NCBI RefSeq assembly: GCF_030144325.1
Contig: NZ_CP126307.1
Span: forward strand, 496,001 to 560,000
Direction: 5' to 3'
DNA length: 64,000 bases
Source: Bosea vestrisii
GTDB taxonomy: Bacteria > Pseudomonadota > Alphaproteobacteria > Rhizobiales > Beijerinckiaceae
The notes below the pieces were generated by a model that ran no database searches, was not told where the DNA came from, and saw only the letters and a list, made by a program, of their open reading frames with translations. The translations under genes and the position numbers were made by a program. Shown here piece by piece: positions 1 to 8,050 of the stretch (within the stretch, counting starts at the first letter, position 1; every line of letters starts with the position of its first letter).

Positions 1-1217
1 TCGGCGATGTCGAGCGCGGTTTTTCCGGCGCCGACATCGTGATGGAGCATCGCTACCAGATGTCCCCGATCGAGCATGCGCCGACCGAGACCAATGGCTC
101 GATCGCCGCGCCCGAGCAGAATGGCCGCTTCGTCGTGCACTCCTGCGCCCAGGGCCTGTTCTTCGCGCTGGGAACGACTGCCAAGATCGTCAATGTCGAG
201 TCGAACCAGCTGCATTTCATCGGCGGCACCGTTGGTGGCGGCTTCGGCGGCAAGGTCGACTCCCTGACCGAGCCGCTCGCCGTGCTCGGCGCCATGCTGA
301 CCGGCCGGCCGGTGCGCTTCGTCCTCGATCGCGAGGAGGAGATGCTCTACGGCTCGCCGCGCGGCGCCGAGCGCATCTACATCAAGGACGGATTGATGCG
401 CGACGGGCGGATCGTCGCCCGCCATATCCGCAGCTATTTCGACGCCGGCGCCTATACTCGCCTGTCGAGCTACGCGGCGATCAAATGCACGGCGCATGTG
501 CCGGGACCGTACTGGATCCCGAACGTCACCTCCGACATCTATGTCGCCTATACCAATCGCTGCCCGTCTACCGCCATGCGCGGCTTCGGCGTCACCGCGG
601 TCGATTTCGCGCTCGAGGTCCAGATGGATCGCCTTGCCGAAGCCGCGAACATGGACCCGATGGAGCTGCGCATCCTCAACGCCTATCGCGATGGCGATAT
701 GAAACCGCATCGGCGCGCCGCCAAGAACACGGCGCTGGTCGAATGCGTGCAGGTCGCGGCCGGGAAGGCGAACTGGCCACTATCCGAGCAGGCGAAGCGG
801 GCGTCCTCGCTGATCGGCGGCGGCGCCGGCGAGCGCGCGCAGATCCCGGCGACCCAGCTCGACGCCCGCGGCCAGATCGGCCGGCCCGACACGCGCAGCG
901 GGCCCGTGACGCAGGTTCTGCCCGCCGGCACGACCCGGATCGCGCCGAGCAAGCAGCCGGTGATGGAAGGCGCTCGCGACGGGCGCGCGACGCCGACGCA
1001 GGTGCCGCGCTACGAGCCGCCACGGCCAGCGACCGGGGTACCGCCTTCCCCCTATCAGCCAGCGCCGCCGCCATCCTACCAGCCGGCCGGTTCGCATCCG
1101 GCACCGCCCGCCTACCAGCCGCCGCCCGCTCCCGCTGCCCCGCCGCCGGCTGCGCCGGCGCAGACGCAGCACGGCGCGGTGCGGTTCTCTTCCGTCTTCG
1201 GCACGAGGAGGCGCTGA
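1..1217 (+). CDS. Molybdenum hydroxylase (xanthine dehydrogenase family) large subunit, N-terminal half, 5' partial, with proline-rich tail
   Basis: The frame is open from base 3 (reading GDVERGF...), so the start lies left of the window. The product should help bind molybdopterin cytosine dinucleotide in a CoxL/XdhB-type hydroxylase that inserts water oxygen into an aldehyde or heterocycle. Family marks are GGGFGGK near base 240 and STAMRGFG near 575, followed by the helix after it. After about base 800 homology stops and roughly 130 residues rich in Pro, Ala and Gln follow (PPPSYQP, PPAPAAPPPAA) up to TGA at 1215-1217. The catalytic C-terminal half is encoded by the next gene, one base downstream. 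The family is normally a single chain of about 750-800 residues, so this is a split subunit. The physical association of the halves is inferred. Confidence 0.85.
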   Translation, partial: GDVERGFSGADIVMEHRYQMSPIEHAPTETNGSIAAPEQNGRFVVHSCAQGLFFALGTTAKIVNVESNQLHFIGGTVGGGFGGKVDSLTEPLAVLGAMLTGRPVRFVLDREEEMLYGSPRGAERIYIKDGLMRDGRIVARHIRSYFDAGAYTRLSSYAAIKCTAHVPGPYWIPNVTSDIYVAYTNRCPSTAMRGFGVTAVDFALEVQMDRLAEAANMDPMELRILNAYRDGDMKPHRRAAKNTALVECVQVAAGKANWPLSEQAKRASSLIGGGAGERAQIPATQLDARGQIGRPDTRSGPVTQVLPAGTTRIAPSKQPVMEGARDGRATPTQVPRYEPPRPATGVPPSPYQPAPPPSYQPAGSHPAPPAYQPPPAPAAPPPAAPAQTQHGAVRFSSVFGTRRR

Positions 1218-1218
1218 C

Positions 1219-2262
1219 ATGGCCCGTCACGAAGGCAGGGGCATGGCCTCGGTCAACTACCCGATCGGCATGAATCTCGGCGGCGATCCGAGCCAGGCCC
1301 TGATCCACTCCAACCCGGACGGCAAATTCACCGTCGCGCTCTCGGCGATCGATCTCGGCCAGGGCATGAAGCAGGTCTCGCGCCAGATCGCGGCCGAGAC
1401 GCTCGGCGTTCCCGTCGAGGACGTCTATGTCGACACCGCCGACAGCGACACCGGCCCGCACGACATGGGCTCCTTCGCCTCGCGCGGCACCCATCGCATG
1501 GGCAACGCCATCATCGTCGCCGCCCGCGAGGCGCGCGGCGTGCTGCTCGAAGCCGCAGCCGAGGAGCTCGAGGTCAACGCCGCCGACCTCGTCACCGACG
1601 GGCTCGGCAACATCCATGTCCGCGGCGCGCCCTCGCGCAGCATCACGGTCAAGGCGACGGCGCAGGCGGCGCAGTTCAAGCAGGGCAAGACCATCGCCGG
1701 GCGCGGCATCTTCCTGATTCCGCTCTCGGCCGTCGATGCCGAGACCGGCGAGATGAACCCGAACACCGCCTTCGCCCATGCCTGCCTCGTCGCCGATGTC
1801 GCCGTCGATGACGAGACCGGCGAGGTCGAGGTGCTCAGGATGACCAGCGCCTACGAGCTCGGCCGCGTCATCAACCCGCGCATGGTCGAGCAGCAGCTCG
1901 TCGGCGGCGCCTGGATGGGGATCAGCCACGCGCTCTATGAGACGCCGGAGCCGTACTATCCCAATCCCGAGCACGGCCCGCGCGACTTCAACGAATATTT
2001 GATGCCGGGACCGGGCGACATCGCGCCCTATCACGTCACCGTGCTGGAGCGACCGGCGCCGGACGGCCCGTTTGGCGGCAAGGGCCCGGGCGAGATGTGC
2101 GCCAATCCGGTGCTGCCGGCGGTCGCCAATGCCGTCTACAACGCCATCGGCGTCCGGGTCGACGAATTGCCGATCACGCCGGAGAAGATCCTGCGGGCTA
2201 TCCGGGCCAATGGCGGCGTCAAACCGGGGCCTCGTCGCGGCGGCCCGGTGAACTGGCGGTGA
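1219..2262 (+). CDS. Molybdenum hydroxylase large subunit, C-terminal half
   Basis: This 347-residue protein carries the second half of the XdhB/CoxL fold. It contains the GQGMKQVSRQIAAE segment, the RGTHRMGNA region and the GGKGPGE motif with Glu292, which corresponds to the catalytic glutamate of the family. Its ATG lies one base after the stop of the N-terminal half. A GAGGAG ribosome site at 1205-1210 makes independent initiation credible, so this is a designed split rather than a stray stop codon. It lacks the N-terminal cofactor loops and must work with the preceding gene product. The reaction is an oxidative hydroxylation, but the substrate cannot be read from the sequence. The maturation genes that follow are of the CoxD and CoxE type. 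Confidence 0.85.
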   Translation: MARHEGRGMASVNYPIGMNLGGDPSQALIHSNPDGKFTVALSAIDLGQGMKQVSRQIAAETLGVPVEDVYVDTADSDTGPHDMGSFASRGTHRMGNAIIVAAREARGVLLEAAAEELEVNAADLVTDGLGNIHVRGAPSRSITVKATAQAAQFKQGKTIAGRGIFLIPLSAVDAETGEMNPNTAFAHACLVADVAVDDETGEVEVLRMTSAYELGRVINPRMVEQQLVGGAWMGISHALYETPEPYYPNPEHGPRDFNEYLMPGPGDIAPYHVTVLERPAPDGPFGGKGPGEMCANPVLPAVANAVYNAIGVRVDELPITPEKILRAIRANGGVKPGPRRGGPVNWR

Positions 2263-2266
2263 CGGC

Positions 2267-3151
2267 ATGGCGCTGAGGACGACCGTCGCTGGCATTTCGA
2301 GCCCGGAGGACCTCGCCGAGGCCCTGCAGGCGGCGATGTATCTCGCCGATGACGGCATCGCCACGGCCGGCTACCTCTCGCTCGCGCTCGGCAAGCCGCT
2401 GCTGCTCGAAGGCGCGCCCGGCGTCGGCAAGACCGAGGCGGCGAAAGCGCTCGCCGGCATTCTCGGGCGCCAGCTCATTCGTCTCCAGTGTTTCGAAGGC
2501 ATCGACGCGGCGGCTGCCCTCTATGAGTGGAACTATCCGCGCCAGATGCTCGCCATCCGCCAGGCGAAGGAAGGCGAGCAGCTCGACATCTACCGCGACG
2601 ACTTCCTGATTGAGCGGCCGATGCTGACGACGCTACGGCGGCCGGAATCGACCGTGCTGCTGATCGACGAGATCGACCGCTCCGACCATGAATTCGAGGC
2701 CTTCCTGCTCGAATTCCTCTCGGATTTCTCGATCTCGATCCCCGAGCGCGGCACGTTGCGCGCCGCCGAGCGGCCGGTCGTGATCCTGACCTCGAACCGG
2801 ACGCGCGAGCTGCACGAGGCGCTCAGGCGCCGCTGCGTCTACCACTATATCGCCTATCCCGAGCCGGAGCGCGAGGCGCAGATCATCATGCTGCGCTCCT
2901 CCGCCGTCGCCGAGAGCACGGCGCGGGCCGTCGTCCAGGCCGTCGGATTGTTGCGGCAGGAGCCGCTCGCCAAGCCACCGGGCGTCGCCGAGGCAGTCGA
3001 CTGGGCCGAGGCCGCGACGGCGCTCGCGCAGACCGGCGCACCCTGGCCGGAGGCCTTCCGCCGCTCGCTCGGCGCCGCGATCAAGGACGAGGAAGACCTC
3101 GTCCATCTGCGGCCGCGCCTGCCGCTCTTCATCCCGGGGCTGGCGGCATGA
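2267..3151 (+). CDS. MoxR-family AAA+ ATPase, CoxD-like
   Basis: A cytoplasmic ATPase of 294 residues. Walker A GAPGVGKT is at about residues 49-56, Walker B LLIDEID at about 130, and sensor-like TSNRTRELHEALRRR at about 170. MoxR proteins paired with a VWA-domain partner act as chaperones for metal-cofactor enzymes. CoxD does this for the active site of CO dehydrogenase. The gene starts four bases after the Mo hydroxylase and the CoxE-like VWA gene follows, so a role in maturing the upstream enzyme is likely by analogy. It is translationally close to its neighbour. The downstream gap to the VWA gene is unusually long (309 bp) and filled with palindromic repeats. Confidence 0.88.
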   Translation: MALRTTVAGISSPEDLAEALQAAMYLADDGIATAGYLSLALGKPLLLEGAPGVGKTEAAKALAGILGRQLIRLQCFEGIDAAAALYEWNYPRQMLAIRQAKEGEQLDIYRDDFLIERPMLTTLRRPESTVLLIDEIDRSDHEFEAFLLEFLSDFSISIPERGTLRAAERPVVILTSNRTRELHEALRRRCVYHYIAYPEPEREAQIIMLRSSAVAESTARAVVQAVGLLRQEPLAKPPGVAEAVDWAEAATALAQTGAPWPEAFRRSLGAAIKDEEDLVHLRPRLPLFIPGLAA

Positions 3152-3160
3152 GGATTTCAA

Positions 3161-3250
3161 CGTCATTGCGAGCGAAGCGAAGCAATCAAGGGGGACGTGG
3201 AGCCCTGCCGCCCCCGGATTGCTTCATCGCTTCGCGCCTCGCAATGACGG
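3161..3250. repeat. REP-like palindromic element
   Basis: CATTGCGAGCGAAGCGAAGC at 3164-3183 is answered by an inverted copy ending GCCTCGCAATGACGG at about 3250, giving a long imperfect hairpin. Elements beginning with this motif are widely dispersed between genes in alphaproteobacterial genomes. It carries no coding potential on its own. It sits inside an operon, between the MoxR and VWA genes, so it may affect mRNA stability or read-through. Confidence 0.7.
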
Positions 3251-3267
3251 ACGCTGCAAACGCGTTC

Positions 3268-3412
3268 CCTTCCCCCTTGTGGGGAAGGGTTAGGGATGGG
3301 GGCGAACGACCGGGTACAAGACAACTCGTAAAAGCGGATCTGTCTATTTCCCAGCGAATTTGCCCCGACTTTCCGCCCCCCACCCCTGCCCCTCCCCACA
3401 AGGGGGAGGGGT
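3268..3412. repeat. Second palindromic intergenic element
   Basis: CCCTTGTGGGGAAGGGTTAG at about 3273-3292 pairs with the C-rich stretch ending CCCCACAAGGGGGAGGGG near 3411. The two arms are separated by about 85 bases that contain no gene. This is a second, different family of dispersed repeat placed directly after the first. The strong ribosome site AAAGGAGG of the next gene follows at 3445-3452. Confidence 0.65.
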
Positions 3413-3460
3413 TCTCCGCGCCTCTCCGCCTTTCGCAAATGGAGAAAGGAGGTACGCGCC

Positions 3461-4576
3461 ATGATCGCGCCACTCCCCGCCGCCATCAGGCTCTTCGTCG
3501 CCTTCCCGGCGCTGCTGCGCGAGCACGGTATCGCGGCTGCCCCAGAGCAGGCGACCAGCTTTTTGATGGCGATCAAGCTGCTCGGTCCGCGCAGCATCGC
3601 TGATATCCGCAAGGCGGCGATCGCGACGCTTAGCCCCCATCCCGAACAGCGCGAACGCTTCGACGCGCTGTTCGACATGCATTTCCTCGGTGGCGCATTC
3701 GCCGAACCAGGCGATGACGACTTCGCCCCTGACGAGGACATCTCCGTCCAGGAGGACACCGGCTCGCGCGAGGTGCTGATCGGCGAGGAAGCCAACGAGA
3801 CCGGCCAGGTCGCGACCGGCGCCGAGGCCCTGTCGATCCGGCAGCTGAAGACGCTCGACGACAGCGAGACCTTGCGCCGTTTCGGCCGGGCGCTGCCGGC
3901 CGCCCTGCCCCGCCGCCGCGGCTATCGTCATCGCACGGCGCGGCGCGGACCGATGGTCGACCTCGCCCGCAGCCTCAAGGACGCGATCCGTCATGACGGC
4001 GAGGTGATGAGCCTGAAGCGGCTCCGGCGGGTGACGCGGCCGCGACCGATCCTGCTGCTGATCGATGTCTCAGGCTCGATGAAGCAGCGCAGCGACGCCA
4101 ATCTCGCGCTGGCGCATACGATCGTGCAAGCGACGCAGCGGGTCGAGGTCTTCACCTTCGGTACCCGCCTCACCCGCGTCACGCGGGCGCTGCGGCGCAA
4201 GCGGCGCGAGCAGGCGCTGGCCGAAGCCTCCGGCCTCGTCGCCGACTGGGATGGCGGCACGCGCATCGGCGATGCGCTGCAGGCCTTCCTCGCCGTGCCC
4301 CGCTTCGCGCCCTACGCCCGTGGCGCGGTCGTCGTCGTGCTTTCGGATGGTCTCGAACGCGGCGATCCATCGGCTCTGGTCGGCGCCGTCGCTCGGCTGG
4401 CACAGCGCGCCCATCGCATCGACTGGCTGACGCCGCTCGCCGCCGATCCCGGCTACCGGCCCGAGACCGAAGCGCTTCGGCTGATCGCGCCGCGCCTCGC
4501 CAGCCTCTCGGATGGCGCCAGCACGGCGCGGATTTGCCGGCACATCCTGTCACTCGGAGGCTCGCTAGCCGCATGA
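3461..4576 (+). CDS. VWA-domain protein, CoxE-like
   Basis: A 371-residue protein with a C-terminal von Willebrand A domain. The MIDAS motif DVSGSM is near residue 202 (DxSxS), with the supporting Thr and Asp of GGTRIGDAL and VVLSDGLERG further on. The N-terminal half is acidic (DDDFAPDEDISVQED) and typical of CoxE/DUF58-linked proteins. CoxE partners with the CoxD AAA+ ATPase to load copper and sulfur into CO dehydrogenase, so this protein probably forms the maturation pair for the split hydroxylase. The start is supported by AAAGGAGG eight bases upstream. The stop overlaps the start of the next gene in an ATGA arrangement, indicating translational coupling. Confidence 0.87.
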   Translation: MIAPLPAAIRLFVAFPALLREHGIAAAPEQATSFLMAIKLLGPRSIADIRKAAIATLSPHPEQRERFDALFDMHFLGGAFAEPGDDDFAPDEDISVQEDTGSREVLIGEEANETGQVATGAEALSIRQLKTLDDSETLRRFGRALPAALPRRRGYRHRTARRGPMVDLARSLKDAIRHDGEVMSLKRLRRVTRPRPILLLIDVSGSMKQRSDANLALAHTIVQATQRVEVFTFGTRLTRVTRALRRKRREQALAEASGLVADWDGGTRIGDALQAFLAVPRFAPYARGAVVVVLSDGLERGDPSALVGAVARLAQRAHRIDWLTPLAADPGYRPETEALRLIAPRLASLSDGASTARICRHILSLGGSLAA

Positions 4577-5454
4577 TCGGCATCATCGATTCCCATTTCC
4601 ACATCTGGCGGCAGGCCGACCTGCCTTGGCTGCTCGGCCCGATGCAACCGCGCATCTTCGGGCCTTACGAGCCGATCCGGCGCGATTACCCGATCACCGA
4701 ATATCTCGGCGATTGCCGCCCGGCAGGCGTGACCGAAGCCGTCTATGTCCAGGCCAATTGGGCGGTCGAGCGCTATCTCGACGAGGTGACTTACGTCTCG
4801 CAGGCCTCGGAGGAAGCCGGTTTCCCGATCGCCATCGTCGCCTATGCCGACATGCTCGCCGGCGATGTCCGCCCACAGCTCGACCAGCTTGCGCGCAACG
4901 CCCGTGTGCGCGGCGTGCGCATGCAATTGCACTGGCACGAGAACACGCTCTACCGCTTCGCCAGCGGGCCTGACCTCGCGCGCGATCCGCGGCTGATCGC
5001 CAATGTCGGGCGGCTGGCGGAGTACGGCTTCAGCTTCGACCTCCAGGTCTTCGCCGGTCAGATGGCGGGCGCCGCCGAGCTCGCCGCCGCCTGCCCGGGC
5101 GTGACCTTCGTGCTCCAGCATGCCGGCATGCTGGAGAACCTTTCCCCAGAAGGCATCGCCGCCTGGCAAGCGGGCATGAATCTGCTCGCAGGCCAGCCCA
5201 ACATCGCCAGCAAGCTGTCGGGTCTCGGCACTTTCCTCCGCCGCAACGATCCCGAGACAATTGCCTTCATCGCCGGCGAGACGCTCAGCCTGTTCGGCGC
5301 CGCGCGCTGCCTGTTCGGCTCCAATTTCCCGATCGAGAAGCTCTGGACGACCTACGCCGAGCTGATCGAGGCGCATCGCGCCGCCGTGCCCGAAACGGCG
5401 CAGGCCGCCGTGTTCAATGAGACTGCAAGGCGGGTCTACCGCCTCGACCAATAA
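4573..5454 (+). CDS. Amidohydrolase family 2 metal-dependent hydrolase
   Basis: A 293-residue TIM-barrel hydrolase. The start is taken at the ATG that overlaps the upstream stop (ATGA at 4573), because the protein then opens with IIDSHFHIW, placing the metal-binding HxH at residues 8 and 10. Other family features are MQLHWHEN, VLQHAGML and FGSNFPIEKLW, where conserved His and other polar residues lie at strand ends. The family includes pyrone-dicarboxylate lactonases and related C-C or C-O hydrolases. It is inserted between the maturation genes and a lactonase-like gene, so a ring-opening or hydrolytic step on the hydroxylated product is plausible. The substrate is unknown. Confidence 0.85.
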   Translation: MIGIIDSHFHIWRQADLPWLLGPMQPRIFGPYEPIRRDYPITEYLGDCRPAGVTEAVYVQANWAVERYLDEVTYVSQASEEAGFPIAIVAYADMLAGDVRPQLDQLARNARVRGVRMQLHWHENTLYRFASGPDLARDPRLIANVGRLAEYGFSFDLQVFAGQMAGAAELAAACPGVTFVLQHAGMLENLSPEGIAAWQAGMNLLAGQPNIASKLSGLGTFLRRNDPETIAFIAGETLSLFGAARCLFGSNFPIEKLWTTYAELIEAHRAAVPETAQAAVFNETARRVYRLDQ

Positions 5455-5471
5455 TCAAGGGGAGGACGTTC

Positions 5472-6320
5472 ATGGCCCTCGAAATCAAGATCCTCGACTA
5501 TGGCGATATCGAGCTGGAATCGAGCTTCCTCGTTCTCGGCCGCGATTGCGGCCGCACAAGGCGCGTGCCGACCTATGGCTTCCTGATCCTCGGCGGTCCC
5601 TGGCCGGTCGTGGTCGATACCGGCTACCGCCACAACCAGATCATGGAGAGCCTCGGTATGCGCGGCCTCCAGTTCCATGAAAACATGATCGAGAACCAGC
5701 TCTCGAGGCACGGCGTGCGGATGGGCGATGTGCGCTATGTCATGCACACCCATCTCCATATCGACCATGCCGGCAAGGACGAGCTCTTCCCGATGAACAC
5801 CACGGTGCTCGTCAACCGGCGCGAGCTCGAATACTCCGTCTCCGGGCTGATGCACCCGCAATATCCGGCGCCCGACATCAAGCACCTGATCGACCGGCTC
5901 CATACGCGCGACGCGCTGCGCTTCGAGGATCTCGAACTCTCGGGGATGATCGAGCTCTTCCCCGGCTGCTATCTCGAAGCCGCCGGCGCCCACACCGAAG
6001 GCTCGATGAACGTCCATGTCGACACCAATGAGGGCCGCGCCATCATCTGCGGCGACGTGATCTACGACTTCAACGACCAGATCGTCACGCCCTTCCACGA
6101 GCTCCACGCCAACGAGCCGCGCACCACCGGCAATCACGGTGTCTCCAAGCGCGAGGAGAAGGCGGCGATCAAGAAGCTGCTCTCGGCCGGTGCGTTCCTG
6201 CTGCCGGTGCACGACAAGCCGGCCAAGATCGCCCATGGCCAGGTCGTCGGCCGCATGGACATGGCCGTGCCCGGCCCGGTGGTGCAGTCGCTGCCGGCGC
6301 GAAACTGGTTCGCGGCCTGA
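5472..6320 (+). CDS. Metallo-beta-lactamase fold hydrolase, AttM/AiiA lactonase-like
   Basis: A 282-residue cytoplasmic protein with the HTHLHIDHAGKD motif (HxHxDH) near residues 92-104, which binds two zinc ions. Further metal ligands are in AGAHTEGSM, ICGDVIYD and LLPVHDKP. The overall length and motif spacing resemble N-acyl-homoserine lactonases of the AttM/BlcC type, which open five-membered lactones. A good ribosome site (AAGGGGAGG) precedes the ATG by about 9 bases. It is sandwiched between an amidohydrolase and an SMP-30-type lactonase, so a catabolic lactone is more likely than quorum quenching, although the sequence alone cannot decide. Confidence 0.83.
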   Translation: MALEIKILDYGDIELESSFLVLGRDCGRTRRVPTYGFLILGGPWPVVVDTGYRHNQIMESLGMRGLQFHENMIENQLSRHGVRMGDVRYVMHTHLHIDHAGKDELFPMNTTVLVNRRELEYSVSGLMHPQYPAPDIKHLIDRLHTRDALRFEDLELSGMIELFPGCYLEAAGAHTEGSMNVHVDTNEGRAIICGDVIYDFNDQIVTPFHELHANEPRTTGNHGVSKREEKAAIKKLLSAGAFLLPVHDKPAKIAHGQVVGRMDMAVPGPVVQSLPARNWFAA

Positions 6321-6334
6321 CGGGGCCCGCCAGC

Positions 6335-7951
6335 ATGACCACGCATCTCGCCGTCCAGCCCGGCTTCGCCGACCTGATCGACCTCTGGGCGCCGGTGCGC
6401 CAGCTCGGCACGGGCTTCGAGTTCGGCGAGGGCCCAATCTGGCATCCGCACGAGCAGCACCTGCTGTTCTCGGACATGCCGGGCGATGTCCGCCGCCGCT
6501 GGGACAAAAGCGGCGTCCGCGAGGTCAGGCGGCCGGCGAACAAGTGCAACGGCATGACCTATGACGCCGCGCTCGACCTCATCGTCTGCGAGCACGCGAC
6601 CTCGGCGCTGGTGCGCGAGCGGCCGGACGGGCAGCACGAGACCATCGCCTCGCATTTCGAGGGCATGGAGCTCAACAGCCCCAACGACGTCGTCGTGAAG
6701 TCGGACGGGGCGATCTATTTTTCCGATCCCTGGTATGGCCGCATGCCGGTCTTTGGCGTCGAGCGGCCGCGCCAGCTCGGCTTTCAGGGGGTCTACCGCG
6801 TTCCGCCAGAGGGTGGAGCGCCGCAGCCCCTGGTCGACCGCTATCTCTTCGACCAGCCAAACGGGCTCTGCTTCTGCCCGAGCGAGGACCGGCTCTTCGT
6901 CAACGACACCGTCCAGCACAATATCCGCGTCTTCGACGTCAAGCCGGATGGCCGGCTCGGCCCCGGCCGCATCTTCGCCTCCGGCATCGTCGGCTCCGAG
7001 CCCGGCGTCCCCGACGGGATGAAATGCGATGCGCAGGGCAATATCTGGGTCACCGGACCGGGCGGCGTCTGGGTCTATTCGATCAAGGGCGAGCTGATCG
7101 GCAAGCTGCGCGTGCCCGAGCTCGTCGGCAACCTCACCTGGGGCGGGGCGGACTGGCGCACGCTCTTCCTCACCGCGAGCCATTCGCTCTACGCTGTCGA
7201 GACCAAGGTCGGGCCGCGCCGTGAGCCCTACATGAAGGCGGCCGCCCAGCAACTGGGCCGCAGCGCCGCGGCGGAGCGCCCACTCGCCGACGCCAGCCCC
7301 GCTGCCTCCGTCTCGGCAAACGGCACGAAGAAGGCCGCATCCGGCTACCGGCTCGATCCGTCGCGCTGCGCCCTGATCATCCAGGACATGCAGAACGACG
7401 TCGTCATGGAGGGCGGCGCCTTTGCCAGCTCGGGCTCGCCGGAGCATTGCCGGCAGCAGAACGCGATCGCCAATGGCGCGCGGCTGGCGCAGGTGGCGCG
7501 GGCGCGCGGCATTCCGGTGATCCATGTCTGGTTTGTCGTCGAGGCCGGCGCGCCCGGCGTCACCATGAACGCGCCATTGTTCGAAGGCCTGGCCGATGCC
7601 AAGGCGCTGGTGCGCGGCAGTTGGGGCGCAGCGCCCGTGCCGGGCCTCGAGGCGCAGAGCGGCGACCATATCGTCGAGAAGCAGCGCATGAGCGCCTGGG
7701 AAGGCACGCGGCTCGAAACCGTACTCAAGGCGCGCGGCCGCGACATCGTCATCGTCACCGGTGCCTGGACCAACATGTCGATCGAGCACACCGCCCGCAC
7801 CGGCGCCGACAAAGGCTATTTCATGGTGGTGCCGGAGGATGCCTGCTCGACGATGAACGCCGAATGGCACACCGCGTCTGTCAACTACGCGCTGCAGAAT
7901 GTCGGCGTCGTCACCGATGTCGACGCCGTCATCGCCGCGACCGGTGCGTGA
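6335..7951 (+). CDS. Fusion protein: SMP-30/gluconolactonase domain plus isochorismatase-like hydrolase domain
   Basis: A 538-residue two-domain protein. Residues 1 to about 300 form an SMP-30/gluconolactonase beta-propeller (FEFGEGPIWHP near the start, LNSPNDVVVKSDG, VPDGMKCDAQGN), a metal-dependent lactone hydrolase fold. A low-complexity linker near residues 305-335 joins an isochorismatase-like domain. That domain has Asp351 in IIQDMQND and Lys449 in VEKQRMSAW, two members of the usual Asp-Lys-Cys triad. The position of the nucleophilic cysteine is Ser482 in GAWTNMSIEHTAR. Both domains are normally separate proteins. The fusion suggests consecutive steps, such as lactone opening followed by amide or ester cleavage. 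It closes the operon and is convergent with the next gene. Confidence 0.85.
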   Translation: MTTHLAVQPGFADLIDLWAPVRQLGTGFEFGEGPIWHPHEQHLLFSDMPGDVRRRWDKSGVREVRRPANKCNGMTYDAALDLIVCEHATSALVRERPDGQHETIASHFEGMELNSPNDVVVKSDGAIYFSDPWYGRMPVFGVERPRQLGFQGVYRVPPEGGAPQPLVDRYLFDQPNGLCFCPSEDRLFVNDTVQHNIRVFDVKPDGRLGPGRIFASGIVGSEPGVPDGMKCDAQGNIWVTGPGGVWVYSIKGELIGKLRVPELVGNLTWGGADWRTLFLTASHSLYAVETKVGPRREPYMKAAAQQLGRSAAAERPLADASPAASVSANGTKKAASGYRLDPSRCALIIQDMQNDVVMEGGAFASSGSPEHCRQQNAIANGARLAQVARARGIPVIHVWFVVEAGAPGVTMNAPLFEGLADAKALVRGSWGAAPVPGLEAQSGDHIVEKQRMSAWEGTRLETVLKARGRDIVIVTGAWTNMSIEHTARTGADKGYFMVVPEDACSTMNAEWHTASVNYALQNVGVVTDVDAVIAATGA

Positions 7952-8050
7952 GCGCTCAAGCGTCGCATGACCGGCAGTGCGGAACTCGGGCCGTGTGATG
8001 GCGCGCCCGGCATGGTCTCCGCACCGATCGGACAAGACCGGCCTCGCGCA

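Noticed and set aside
1200..1225. The split Mo hydroxylase as another homopolymer frameshift
   Set aside because: No run of five or more identical bases lies at the joint. About 130 non-homologous proline-rich residues precede the stop, and a GAGGAG ribosome site serves the second gene, so one-base correction does not restore a normal chain.
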